DNA of 64,000 nucleotides, from the NCBI GenBank assembly GCA_039995105.1, contig CP146203.1, positions 2,046,001 to 2,110,000 of the forward strand, in the 5' to 3' direction. Shown here piece by piece: positions 17,936 through 26,949 of this stretch (position 1 is the first letter of the stretch; each line of letters opens with the position of its first letter). The position numbers and the translations under genes are program-made. The DNA comes from Jonesiaceae bacterium BS-20 (GTDB taxonomy: Bacteria > Actinomycetota > Actinomycetes > Actinomycetales > Cellulomonadaceae). The notes beneath the pieces are model-generated. The model was not told the DNA's origin, ran no database searches, and saw only the letters and a list, made by a program, of their open reading frames with translations.

Positions 17936-19459
17936 ATGAAGTCTGACGGAGAAATCATGGAAATTCTAGAAGCGTACGATCTGACACAGTCGTTTCGGAG
18001 TGCGGCCGTACTGGCGGGGTGTTCCCATCACACGGTTGCTAAGCATGTTGAGGCTCGGGCTGCCGGTCGGCCTATTGCCCAGCTGGCGGTTCGGGAAAAG
18101 ATCACGGATGATTTTTTGCCTCATATCGAGGGGTGGATTGATAGTAGCAGCGGGACGATCCGCAGCGATGTTGTGCATGGCAAACTGATTGGGTTAGGGT
18201 ACACGGGGTCTGAGCGCACGACTCGGCGTGTGGTGAAGCAGGTGCGTTTGGCTTGGCAGTTTGGACACACGCGGGTACACCGTCCGTGGATCACGGAGCC
18301 CGGGCTTTGGCTGCAGTACGACTTTGGTGATGGCCCTGTCATTGATGGCGTTAAAACGGTCTTGTTCGTGGCTTGGTTGGCATGGTCACGGTTCCGGATC
18401 GTGATCGCGCTGCGGGACAAAACAGCGCCTTCGGTGTTTGGGGCGCTGGACCGTTCCTTTCGTATTCTAGGTGGAGCCCCTACTTATGTATTGACAGATA
18501 ATGAGAAAACGGTGACGGTCTCTCATATTGCAGGAGTTCCGGTCCGTAACTTGCAGACCGTTGATTTTGCGCGATATTACGGGGTCACCGTGTTGACGTG
18601 TGCGCCGGCAGATCCTGCAACCAAGGGTGGGGTGGAAGCTTCCGTCAAGCTGGCTAAGGCCGATCTCGTACCAAAATCAACGAACTTACGTGAAGAGTAT
18701 GACTCCTTTGAAGAGCTCGAAGCTGCATGTGCGTCGTTCATGGATCGTGTTAATACCCGTGAGCACCGGGGGACCAAACGTCTGCCAGCGTCGATGTTGA
18801 ACGAGGAAGTGTTACGCCTACACCGGGTCCCTGACGACCCGCACTTGGTGTCGTTTGGGGTTCCCCGGGCCGTGCCAGCTAATACGCCTATGGTCACGTT
18901 TAACCATGGCCAATATTCAGTGCCATCGTACTTGCTTGGGCAAAAGGTATTGGTCCGTCAGCACGGCACTGGCCCTAGTGAACAGGTCATCATCATGCAT
19001 CTGGGCCCCGACGGGGTCAGGGAAGTGGCCCGCCACCACAGTACTTCACCAGGTAGTCCAGCGATCAATAATGATCATTTTCCTGAACATGTCGACAAAA
19101 TTCCCGGGCACTACACGCTACGACCAAGCAGCGCGTCTGAGCTTGAGTTCTTGGCCATAGGTGTAGGGGCGGGCACGTGGTTGCGTGAAGCATGTGCGGT
19201 AGGTACCAAACGCATTACCCAGAAAATGGCAGAAGCTGTTGCACTATCAAAGATCGCGGGTGTCGATGCGGTCGATCACGCGTTGGGCACTGCAGCAGTT
19301 CATGGGCGTTTTGCGCATGATGATCTGGCCTCTATCTTGTATTCCACCAGACCCAATCCGATTACCCACAGTGCCAATGAGGACGTGTCCTTAACTCAAG
19401 GGACCAGCAGCTGGGCTGCTATCACCAGCACATACCCCGTTGGAAAGGAGAAACAATGA
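17936..19459 (+). CDS. istA: IS21 transposase IstA
   Basis: A 507-aa DDE transposase that cuts and joins the IS21 ends. An N-terminal helix-turn-helix (residues about 10-40, AAVLAGCSHHTVAKHV) precedes the integrase-like core. Core Asp residues are visible in LQYDFGDGPV (about 123-132) and VLTDNEKT (about 183-190), with ATKGGVEASV (about 228-237) near the Glu position. The length is normal for the family and there is no internal stop. The stop overlaps the istB start (ATGA at 19456-19459). It needs IstB for target choice. Confidence 0.93.
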   Translation: MKSDGEIMEILEAYDLTQSFRSAAVLAGCSHHTVAKHVEARAAGRPIAQLAVREKITDDFLPHIEGWIDSSSGTIRSDVVHGKLIGLGYTGSERTTRRVVKQVRLAWQFGHTRVHRPWITEPGLWLQYDFGDGPVIDGVKTVLFVAWLAWSRFRIVIALRDKTAPSVFGALDRSFRILGGAPTYVLTDNEKTVTVSHIAGVPVRNLQTVDFARYYGVTVLTCAPADPATKGGVEASVKLAKADLVPKSTNLREEYDSFEELEAACASFMDRVNTREHRGTKRLPASMLNEEVLRLHRVPDDPHLVSFGVPRAVPANTPMVTFNHGQYSVPSYLLGQKVLVRQHGTGPSEQVIIMHLGPDGVREVARHHSTSPGSPAINNDHFPEHVDKIPGHYTLRPSSASELEFLAIGVGAGTWLREACAVGTKRITQKMAEAVALSKIAGVDAVDHALGTAAVHGRFAHDDLASILYSTRPNPITHSANEDVSLTQGTSSWAAITSTYPVGKEKQ

Positions 19460-20235
19460 ATCCACTCAATACCCCAGCTGCTGGACTTCCCAGTGATCTA
19501 GAAGCAATGATGCGATCGCTGAAGATGCCCCATGCCCGCCAGTTAGCCCCTGACCTGATCGCTACCGCCAAAGCACAACGCTGGGAACCCGTCGAGGTCA
19601 TCAAAGCCTTGTTCGCAGAAGAAATCAAAGGTCGAGCAGCCTCCATGCTTGCCATCCGCCGCAAAGCAGCGAAGTTTCCTAGCGGTAAAACCTTCGAGGC
19701 CTGGGATCCGGCACTGTCTTCAATCCCGCTACCTACCCAAAATGGGCTGCGCACCTTGGAATGGATCCACCGCCACGAAAATCTCGTGGTCTGCGGACCA
19801 TCTGGGACAGGTAAGAGCTTCTTCCTCGAAGCCCTTGGACAGCAAGCTGTTGAAGAAGGTCTAAAAGTCGCCTGGTTCCGGCTCGAAGACCTAGGCCAAC
19901 TCATCCGAGCCCACCGCACCGATGACAGCGTCACCAAAGCCATCGAACGCCTCCTACGAGCAGACCTCATCATCCTCGATGACATCGGACTATTACCCGT
20001 CGCACAAGACACAGCCGAAGGCCTCTACCGGGTCGTAGATGCAGCATACGAGAAGCGCTCAATCGCAATATCCTCCAACCTACACCCAGCCGGATTCGAC
20101 GAACTCATGCCCAAAACCCTAGCCACCGCGACCGTGGACCGACTCCTACACCACGCCCACGTATGCCAAACCAGCGGTGACTCAGTACGATTCACCCAAG
20201 CCCTGGAAGGAAAAGGAATAGCCCAACTCAAGTAA
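19456..20235 (+). CDS. istB: IS21 helper ATPase IstB
   Basis: A 259-aa AAA+ ATPase of the IstB/DnaC type that assembles on target DNA and directs IstA. Walker A is GPSGTGKSF (about residues 115-123) and Walker B is LIILDDIGL (about 172-180). It is full length and translationally coupled to istA. A good ribosome site (AAAGGAG at 19444-19450) also precedes the ATG. Confidence 0.93.
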   Translation: MNPLNTPAAGLPSDLEAMMRSLKMPHARQLAPDLIATAKAQRWEPVEVIKALFAEEIKGRAASMLAIRRKAAKFPSGKTFEAWDPALSSIPLPTQNGLRTLEWIHRHENLVVCGPSGTGKSFFLEALGQQAVEEGLKVAWFRLEDLGQLIRAHRTDDSVTKAIERLLRADLIILDDIGLLPVAQDTAEGLYRVVDAAYEKRSIAISSNLHPAGFDELMPKTLATATVDRLLHHAHVCQTSGDSVRFTQALEGKGIAQLK

Positions 20236-20366
20236 ACGCCCAACCCCACGGCCATCAACCAAAACCCATCCCGGGCAGATCTCATGGCCGTACCCGGGCA
20301 CTTTACTTGGCCACCAGCGGGCAGAACTCTTGTCCGCTGGTGGGCAGTTCTCCATGGCCCTTGACA

Positions 20367-20954
20367 CTCAAGCATGCCTTGAGTAAGTTGCTTGTTCGGG
20401 CTGCGTGAGGTTCGCCCGGACACGATCTTTGCGTCAAGGCAGTCAATGATAGGACTGAGGTAGACCTTGGCATCAGGTGCAGCAAACTCCGTAACATCCG
20501 TGAGCCAAATCTGGTTGGGTAGTGTTGCGTCGAAGTTCCTACGCACAAGATCTGGTGGTGCTGGGCTAATTTCTCCTTCGTAGCTAGAGTAGCGTCGTTT
20601 GCGTCGTGCATAGAGCACGGAAACGTGTTCTTCCTTCATTAAGCGGCGAATAACCTTCTCTGAGACACGAATACCCTGACGCCGTAACGCCATCCAAACA
20701 CGTGGTGAACCATAGGTGTAGCCACTGTCACGTGCGATTTCAGCAATATGGTCACGCAGTTCGAAGTGGTCTTTGGGACGTTTCAGACCCTGTTTGCTGT
20801 AGTGATAACTACTAGCACGTATGCCCGCTACTTACAGGAGTAGTACCAATGGAAACTTGCGTCGTAAGGCTTCAACGATCTTGGCCTTGATCCCGGTAGC
20901 CTCTTCGATCGAGTCCAAATCAGGAGCTGTTGTGTGAGGGTCCAACATAGTCAT
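20367..20954 (-). pseudogene. IS3-family transposase, N-terminal half with internal stop
   Basis: The minus-strand frame from the ATG at 20954 encodes the N-terminal half of an IS3-family OrfB: the LLL-VAGIRASSYHY motif, the HTH_21-like YTYGSPRVW region and the first catalytic Asp (WLTDVTEF). It is broken twice: by a TAA at 20832-20834 inside the conserved LLL-VAG segment, and by the IS21 at 20366. The other half lies at 17363-17740. No OrfA or terminal repeat is present, because the upstream sensor-permease gene stops only 9 bp before the ATG; the element is 5'-truncated. The first 20 codons might instead be the vestige of a second sugar permease gene. Confidence 0.8.
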
Positions 20955-20962
20955 TTGTGTGT

Positions 20963-22072
20963 TCACTTTGTGTTGTCCTTACCGAGGAACTTCAGCTGGA
21001 TCACGGAGACAATCAGCATGATGGCAAAGAGGAAGAGCGACACCGCTGATGCATAGCCAAGTTCAAAGTCTCTAAAGCCTGTTTGGTAGATGTGTTGGAT
21101 GAGCACCTTGGTCTTGGTCCCTGGTCCTCCGCCGGTTATGATGTTTACTTGGCCAAAGACCTGGAATGACGCAATGACTTGCATGACCATGACCAGCAGC
21201 AGGACGTGCTGGATTCCGGGAAGCGTTACGCCGGTGAATTTCCGCCATGGGCCGGCACCGTCAAGAGCAGCGGCTTCATACAGTGAAGGGTCAACATCTT
21301 GGAGACCGGCAGCAAACAGGACCAGGTTGAATCCCACCGTCCACCACACGGTGGTGATGATGATTGCGGTCATAGCGGTATTTGGGTTTGCCAACCAAGC
21401 AATTGGGTCTATCCCAAACGGGCTCAACATCTTTTGCAAAAGCCCCTGGTTTGGTGAAAGGAAGTAACTCCAGATCAGCGTCACCACGGAAACCGGCAAA
21501 ATGTATGGCAGGAAGAATGCCATCTGGTAGATGCGCATCCCTTTACGTTTACCCTGAAGAGACAGCGCCATAATCAAACCGAGGCCGGCAATTAGTGGCG
21601 TTGAGATCACGGTGAAATAGAGCGTGTTCTTGAGCGCTACCCAGAAGTCCGGGTCGTACCAGAATCCGTTTTCTCCCGGGTGGAATCCGAGGACCGCTAC
21701 GAGGCCAATAAGCGAAAAGACGCCGACCACTCGCCAAGCAGTGACAGTACGCGTTTGCAACGGCTTCTTGAGCAGGAAAAGCGCGAGTGCCAAGATCGCC
21801 AATCGCAGCCAAATCAGATGCGTCATACTCCAGGTGATATTGACACCCCACAGCATCCGCTCATAGTTGGCAAAGCCTACAAACTCCCGCAGGGAGCCGA
21901 GCAAGTCCCAATCGAAGAAACTCATCTGGATGGCTTGGACAACAGGGAACAGCACAAAGATGACGTAGAGCGCCACGAATGGGCCAATAAACATCACCCC
22001 GTATTTACCCGTTCCAGCGCGCCCAGTTTTCTTTCTGGTTCGCGTTGGCACCGCCGAACTATTGTGACTCAT
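20963..22072 (-). CDS. Sugar ABC transporter permease (MalF/UgpA type)
   Basis: A 369-aa inner-membrane permease of a carbohydrate importer. The EAA loop that contacts the ATPase is clear (LYEAAALDGAG, about residue 275). It is longer than the usual 290-310 aa because an extra hydrophobic segment of about 80 residues (about 85-165) sits between TM1 and the conserved core. I take the ATG at 22072, which has AGGAGGGG just upstream, rather than a TTG further up. A partner permease and binding protein would normally follow, but the operon is cut by the IS3/IS21 nest 9 bp after this stop. It is probably non-functional alone. An operator lies at 22094-22109. Confidence 0.88.
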   Translation of the reverse strand: MSHNSSAVPTRTRKKTGRAGTGKYGVMFIGPFVALYVIFVLFPVVQAIQMSFFDWDLLGSLREFVGFANYERMLWGVNITWSMTHLIWLRLAILALALFLLKKPLQTRTVTAWRVVGVFSLIGLVAVLGFHPGENGFWYDPDFWVALKNTLYFTVISTPLIAGLGLIMALSLQGKRKGMRIYQMAFFLPYILPVSVVTLIWSYFLSPNQGLLQKMLSPFGIDPIAWLANPNTAMTAIIITTVWWTVGFNLVLFAAGLQDVDPSLYEAAALDGAGPWRKFTGVTLPGIQHVLLLVMVMQVIASFQVFGQVNIITGGGPGTKTKVLIQHIYQTGFRDFELGYASAVSLFLFAIMLIVSVIQLKFLGKDNTK

Positions 22073-22093
22073 CAATCGTCTTCCCCTCCTGAT

Positions 22094-22109
22094 TTTGCCA
22101 CGTTGCAAA
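22094..22109. promoter_or_regulatory. LacI-type operator, permease side
   Basis: The 16-bp TTTGCCACGTTGCAAA is a palindrome centred on ACGT with outer TTTGC/GCAAA arms, 22 bp upstream of the permease ATG. It matches the second site at 22159-22174 in 14 of 16 positions. Such paired sites are typical targets of the divergent LacI-family regulator. Confidence 0.75.
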
Positions 22110-22158
22110 CTTGTTAATCATTACCTTCCCCGGTTCGAATCGATTTGTCAATTGATTC

Positions 22159-22174
22159 TTTGCAACGTAGCAAA
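22159..22174. promoter_or_regulatory. LacI-type operator, regulator side
   Basis: TTTGCAACGTAGCAAA is a near-perfect palindrome 82 bp upstream of the regulator ATG at 22256. Centre-to-centre spacing to the other operator is 65 bp, compatible with looping or with control of both divergent promoters. Confidence 0.75.
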
Positions 22175-22255
22175 ACTGTTATCGTTTTTAGATCTATTTC
22201 ACCCGCAACAGCCGGTCGAGGTTCACTTTTCGCATTTTTCAGTCATGATTGGGAA

Positions 22256-23260
22256 ATGGCTTCCAATATCCACGACGTCGCCCGCCTTGCAGGCGTTTCG
22301 CCACGGACTGTTTCTAACGTGGTAAACAACTTTATCCACGTCCGCCCGGAGACACGGGAGCGCGTCCAGAAGGCAATCGCCGCTCTAGATTACCGGCCAA
22401 ACATTTCCGCCCGGAGGTTACGCCAGGGCCTGACCAAGATGATTGGGTTTGCAGTCCCTGAACTCTCCCAGCCATACTTTTCTGAACTGTCAGAACTCTT
22501 TGAAATCGCCGCCCGCAAACGCGGATACACGCTCATAGCTACACAGACTGGCGGGCTCAAAGAACGCGAGTATCAAATGCTCAAGGAGTTCAGTTCACAC
22601 ATGGTTGATGGCCTCATCTACAGCCCAATGTCACTCACCAAAGAGGACCTCCATGCTAACCCTCCGTTGGTCCCCACCGTGCTCATTGGCGAGCAGATTT
22701 CCAGCCCCAATCACTTTAATATCGCAATCGACAACTCACGCGCGATTGAAGAGATAACAACAAATTTAATCAACGCGGGGCGGACCAAAATCGCAATTCT
22801 CGGCGCTTACCATTCCAGCCAATACCGAAGTTCCCGCCTTCGCCTCGAGGGCTACCACCGGGCCCTTGACCAAGCTGGCATTCCGCGTGACGAGCAACTG
22901 ATCCTATATACCGATCAATTTGGCCGCAGCGCCGGCAGGTCAGGGGTGCATGACGCGGTCACGGCAGGAATTACATTCGATGCCATCGTATGCCTCAACG
23001 ACGTCTTGGCTCTGGGGGCAATCAGGGCACTTGCTGATCTTGGCATCTCCGTTCCCAGCGAGGTCGCAATTACCGGGTTCGATGATATTGAAGACTCTGC
23101 ATTTTGTGTCCCCTCGCTGACCACTATCTCCCCCGACAAACAAGAAATAGCCGATACCGCAATCTCAACACTGTTGGCTCTGATCGAAAAAACTGCAGGC
23201 GAGCCAGCAGATATTGAAGTGGCCTACACTCACCAAGTACGGGAAAGTACCGCCAGCTAG
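22256..23260 (+). CDS. LacI-family transcriptional regulator
   Basis: A 334-aa sugar-responsive repressor. The N-terminal LacI helix-turn-helix is clear (IHDVARLAGVSPRTVSNVVN, residues about 4-23) with the hinge helix near 45-60 (SARRLRQG). The rest is the periplasmic-binding-protein-like effector domain, ending in the GFDDIEDS motif near 285. The ATG at 22256 is chosen because the helix-turn-helix of this family begins within a few residues of Met; frames further upstream add unrelated sequence across the operator. It faces the orphan permease gene, whose operon it presumably controlled. Confidence 0.9.
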   Translation: MASNIHDVARLAGVSPRTVSNVVNNFIHVRPETRERVQKAIAALDYRPNISARRLRQGLTKMIGFAVPELSQPYFSELSELFEIAARKRGYTLIATQTGGLKEREYQMLKEFSSHMVDGLIYSPMSLTKEDLHANPPLVPTVLIGEQISSPNHFNIAIDNSRAIEEITTNLINAGRTKIAILGAYHSSQYRSSRLRLEGYHRALDQAGIPRDEQLILYTDQFGRSAGRSGVHDAVTAGITFDAIVCLNDVLALGAIRALADLGISVPSEVAITGFDDIEDSAFCVPSLTTISPDKQEIADTAISTLLALIEKTAGEPADIEVAYTHQVRESTAS

Positions 23261-23362
23261 TTGTTCTGCACCAACTTTTCTCCCCTGTTCAGAGGCCATA
23301 CTTTCTGTGGCTTCTCACGCTCTACGGGCCTCAAAGGTTGTTGCCACAGCAGCCCAGATGAC

Positions 23363-25057
23363 CTACCTCAGCGTAACGTTGTCTTGGTAACCGGAGTGGG
23401 ACTGAACTACATCAGACACATCAACATTGATGAGTTTGGTTGACTCAGGTTCAAACCCCGAGTAGCCGGCAGCTTTCTGACCACCTTGTGCAGTGGCATA
23501 AACAAACTTCAGCACGTTGTCATTCTTCGAGTGGTATCCATAGACGGATCCGTCCACACCAGCTACAAGCCCATCCCAGTTACTTTTGGCCCCGATTGCA
23601 GCACCCAATAGATGAAGATCCTTGACTCGAGGGCCACCCGGTTTGCTACCGAGAGCCTCGGCAGCAATTGCCATCACGCGGGCGCCTAAACTATGTCCCA
23701 CAAGAACATACGATTCAGCATCAGTTCGAGCCAATAAGTCACCTAGAATTACACCGGTCTTGTCTGCGCGGTTCTTAGCTACATGCCAGGGATTCTTTGC
23801 TAGGTCAGTGGCTAGAAGCGCCGGTACTACCGTGCGCCCTAACAGGCTTGCACCGGCTTTGCTGGCCAACGCGGCTGCTCCTTTCACAGCACCGACACCT
23901 GCGGGTTTACTTAAGAGACCAGCACCCATGACCCCAAAGTCCTTGAGCTCCTTAGAGCCCCAACGCACGCGGTATACGGGCGAATCGGAGTACTTAGTAT
24001 CAATTATGGATTTCCACCCTCCCCACCGTTCATCGTCTCCCTCAGTAAGAAAACCGTTGGCCACAACTACAGGGGTTCCGGTGCCGGAACGCAAAAGTTC
24101 GATTCGGAACGACTTGTCCTCGCCAATGTAAGCGTTTGCCACTGATGCTCCTAGTGTTCCGCCCACAGCAGCGCCGACTACAGTTACTACGGTGGTGCCA
24201 CCTGCCATTCCAAGGCCGCCCACGGCCAAGGACCCTCCTCCAAGTAGGGCAAGTCCGTGCGAAGTTGCGGCCGCTCCTGAAAGCCCACCAAACATCCCAA
24301 GGGAACCAAGTGCCCCACCAATTGCTGGGGCCGCGAGCAAGGCGAGCGGAGCCCCGGCGGCCACTCCAACTACACCTATTGCAATAAGCTTCGTCCCCTT
24401 GCTGAGATCTTTCTTTTCGTAACTTAGAAAATCCTCGTATTCCTCGAGCATTCCAAAGTTATGGCTAGCCTTTTCAAATCCTGGAATTTCGTGGCGATGC
24501 TCCGCACAATATTGCGGTATTTGAACAGCTCCTCGCTCGCGTACCGCTAGATTCTCACACTTGGGTGCAAAGCAAGGCAGTGTCGGAGAGCCACAACCTT
24601 GACATACCAACACAGGCATTTGCCCCACTGGCCTATTTGATTTGAAATGATCCGTCTTGGTGAAGCAAGACGAGCACCAGCCATTCTTGACTTGAGTTGG
24701 AGAAACATCATCAGCGACATCTGCAATCCACTGTGCAACTTTGGCATATGCTTCGGCACGATTATGAGCAGCACTCTTGGCCTTTGCTAATTCTTTGAAA
24801 GCCTTCTTCTGTTCTTCTCTATTGGAGATACTCAGTGCCGCATCTTGGGAAATTGAGTGCGCTTCGTACCATGTCTTGGCGTAGGACCACATGTTGCTGA
24901 CCAGCGCGGGGTTGCGTTCGAGAACGCCACCACTCTCCACCGTCGGCTCTGCATCCGTGAACTCTCCAACGAGTGTAAGGGTCTCACCTTGATCCGATTC
25001 CACGTGGACCTTTAGGAGCGTTCCTTCGACAATGAAAGCAGTAATTGAACCGGTCAT
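23363..25057 (-). CDS. DUF726-like alpha/beta hydrolase with N-terminal zinc fingers
   Basis: A 564-aa protein. Residues about 115-190 hold Cys/His pairs (CSSCF, CQGCGS, CFAPKC, CAEHRH) that probably bind zinc. Residues about 215-310 form a very Gly/Ala-rich hydrophobic stretch able to form one or more membrane hairpins. The C-terminal 240 residues are an alpha/beta hydrolase of the DUF726/TMCO4 type, with the nucleophile elbow GHSLGAR (about 455) and a candidate catalytic His near YGYHSKND (about 505). Substrate unknown. It is convergent with the LacI gene and stands alone. A membrane-acting lipase or esterase is possible; a defence role is speculative. Confidence 0.75.
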   Translation of the reverse strand: MTGSITAFIVEGTLLKVHVESDQGETLTLVGEFTDAEPTVESGGVLERNPALVSNMWSYAKTWYEAHSISQDAALSISNREEQKKAFKELAKAKSAAHNRAEAYAKVAQWIADVADDVSPTQVKNGWCSSCFTKTDHFKSNRPVGQMPVLVCQGCGSPTLPCFAPKCENLAVRERGAVQIPQYCAEHRHEIPGFEKASHNFGMLEEYEDFLSYEKKDLSKGTKLIAIGVVGVAAGAPLALLAAPAIGGALGSLGMFGGLSGAAATSHGLALLGGGSLAVGGLGMAGGTTVVTVVGAAVGGTLGASVANAYIGEDKSFRIELLRSGTGTPVVVANGFLTEGDDERWGGWKSIIDTKYSDSPVYRVRWGSKELKDFGVMGAGLLSKPAGVGAVKGAAALASKAGASLLGRTVVPALLATDLAKNPWHVAKNRADKTGVILGDLLARTDAESYVLVGHSLGARVMAIAAEALGSKPGGPRVKDLHLLGAAIGAKSNWDGLVAGVDGSVYGYHSKNDNVLKFVYATAQGGQKAAGYSGFEPESTKLINVDVSDVVQSHSGYQDNVTLR

Positions 25058-25486
25058 GTGCCTATCATCACATAGGATTCCATGTTCATGCCCGTCGCTT
25101 TCTCATTGCGGACCTAATGCTCAAAGGTGAGCGTGCACTTCCTGAGCCAGTTTTCACCCAAATCAGCAACTTATACATGTACATATCCTCACATTGTCCA
25201 GCATTCATGCAGACCACGGCATTTTGGTGGATAAGCCCTTGGCTAATTTCGCAAATTTCACGATGATTATCCAAAGCCAGCACCAAAGCGTTAGTTCCTC
25301 AGACTGATACCTGAAAACAATCCCGGCTGAGGCGTCGGTAAAGTGTTCTTGCCAAGACCAAACTAAGCACTTGGTACGCACCAACGCAGAAGATAAGGTA
25401 TTGAAGGTGAATTCCTGCCCTAGGCAATCTTCACGTGGGCTATCCCGCTCATATTTCCTAGATGGCCTTACAGAAGGAGAAACTCC
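25058..25486. other. Intergenic gap without recognisable genes
   Basis: About 430 bp between divergent genes. It must hold promoters for both, but I see no confident promoter, operator or structured RNA. The ribosome site of the next gene (AGAAGGAG, about 25470) is at the right end. Confidence 0.5.
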
Positions 25487-25909
25487 ATGAGAAGTTGGCG
25501 TATCTGGAGCACATTGCCGTTCTTTGTTATCGCAGCATTAGCTGGAATCACGGCGCTCATTGCAAAGCTATCCGGCACCAACATGGACGGCATCACGTGG
25601 CAGGGCCTCCCTGCTTTCTTGCTTGTTGGCGCGGGCCTGTACTTTTGGGGACGCCAACTCAACGTCACCGGGCCCACTCAGAAGCTCGCGGCCCAAATCG
25701 CTCAGCGCAACACTGAAGTTGAGGGCGCTGCAGTGACGGCAGTGCATCTAGATCCGGAGCAGCCAGTCTTCACTCAAGAAGAACAGGCTGTGCTGAAGCG
25801 CATGCAGAACCGGTACACAATGCTCTTCCTCCCCATCCAGTGGTGGGGTTACATACTGCCCGTTGTTGGGATCGTCGTCACCGTCGGCAGTATGATCAGC
25901 GCAAACTGA
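25487..25909 (+). CDS. Small two-helix membrane protein of unknown function
   Basis: A 140-aa protein with hydrophobic segments at residues about 7-28, 38-54 and 108-135, and a charged middle, so it is probably an inner-membrane protein. A strong ribosome site precedes the ATG. The block around residues 33-75 (ITWQGLPAF, GRQLNVTGPT) is closely matched by a shorter reading frame at 42695-42889, showing a paralogue elsewhere in this window. I do not recognise the family. Confidence 0.75.
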   Translation: MRSWRIWSTLPFFVIAALAGITALIAKLSGTNMDGITWQGLPAFLLVGAGLYFWGRQLNVTGPTQKLAAQIAQRNTEVEGAAVTAVHLDPEQPVFTQEEQAVLKRMQNRYTMLFLPIQWWGYILPVVGIVVTVGSMISAN

Positions 25910-26304
25910 CGCCCTGTTGTTGTCACTTCAATGACAGATCCCGATCTGAGCCTTGGACAGAGATAGACACTGTGGGATACATACTCAGGAATTCTCAACT
26001 CCTTGAGGGGTCCAGCACGAGTATTGACCCAAAGCGATTATCGGGCATAGGAGCAGAGAGAAAGCACCTGAGGCATCGGGAGAATTTATTTCTTTCAAGG
26101 AGCCGAAGATAACTCAAGGCACTGACTCAACGTCAATAAAGAAAATAGGATGAAACTTTCTCGCCAACGTGGCACAGTGGTTTATCCGGCAGTCACCACT
26201 TGCGAATCAAGGAAGATCAGCGAGATGACGGTGGCTCAGCTCCAGAAACATAGCGGCTGGGTCAAGCATGGCAAATGTAGGCTAGGAGACGGTGGATCAA
26301 GGCG
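25910..26304. other. Intergenic gap with a degenerate hairpin repeat
   Basis: About 395 bp without a recognisable gene. It holds CCTGAGGCATCGGG at 26067-26080 and a degraded complementary arm at 26103-26119, a copy of the hairpin also seen at 60974 and 62235. A tRNA-like string at about 26155-26215 lacks a T-arm and is not a tRNA gene. Confidence 0.5.
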
Positions 26305-26763
26305 ATGGATGAGCAACTGATTACGGACAGCAAGACAACATTGCAAGAGCTCATCTTGCGGACTCAATGGGCAGATGTTCAAGCAAAGATGCTGGAACTT
26401 TACCCGGACACCAAAGATCTGGTCGAAGGCTATCAGAGTGTTTTCAAGAAGTTACGAGAGACAAAATTATCCGCAAGTGCCGACGGAATGATCCTTTGTA
26501 TTGAGAAGGAAGACGAGCTTACGGATGGAGAAGTGGATTATGACGTCTTTGGCTTCAGCCCCGAGGACTCAACAAATTACGCACTAGATTTTTCTCCCTG
26601 GAGTGAGTGGTTGGGCTACTACTGCAATGCCGCGACCCTCCAAAGCATTGGGGACCCAGAGTTTGTGGCTCATTGTTTAAGGGAAAATACATTCTATGGC
26701 TTCGAAGACGATGAAATTCAGGCCCGTAAAGCCACACTTGAAAACCCGGAATCAGATTCATAG
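26305..26763 (+). CDS. Hypothetical acidic protein, DUF6557-like
   Basis: A 152-aa soluble, acidic protein without signal peptide. The order of features (LCIEKEDE, then YALDFSPWSEWLG, then HCLRENTFYGFEDDEIQ) resembles DUF6557 proteins, small cytosolic proteins of unknown role that often sit in variable regions. The ribosome site is weak (AGGAG about 17 bp upstream). It stands alone between intergenic gaps. The family call is from memory of the pattern. Confidence 0.6.
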   Translation: MDEQLITDSKTTLQELILRTQWADVQAKMLELYPDTKDLVEGYQSVFKKLRETKLSASADGMILCIEKEDELTDGEVDYDVFGFSPEDSTNYALDFSPWSEWLGYYCNAATLQSIGDPEFVAHCLRENTFYGFEDDEIQARKATLENPESDS

Positions 26764-26949
26764 TGCCTAGGGCAAACTCGCCATTTGGGCTTGAGTCAGA
26801 GGCCTTGCTGGGGCCGCCTACGAGGCTAACAACTTTCTGCCTCTCGCACGTGACTGATCTTGTTCTTAACACCTTCGCCTCATTCGCCAGTCTGGTTAGA
26901 CGTTTGCTTGAGATTGAGTGCCAAGAGGTTGCCAACCTAGTTGCTAGGT

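Larger units (their letters stand above)
17741..20366 (+). mobile_element. IS21-family insertion sequence, apparently complete
   Basis: A 2626-bp element with related inverted ends beginning TGTCA (left, 17741) and ending TGACA (right, 20366). Each end carries several related short repeats with the core CTGCCCA or GTGCCCG and TGGCCA, as expected for the multiple transposase-binding sites of IS21 elements. It is flanked by perfect 6-bp direct repeats CTCAAG (17735-17740 and 20367-20372), the target duplication. It carries istA and istB in the usual overlapping arrangement. The intact ends, duplication and genes point to a recent insertion. Confidence 0.93.

Noticed and set aside
26155-26215. 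String resembling a serine tRNA (D-arm and anticodon-like part)
   Set aside because: No T-arm GGTTC box and no acceptor-stem pairing could be found, so it is not a tRNA gene.
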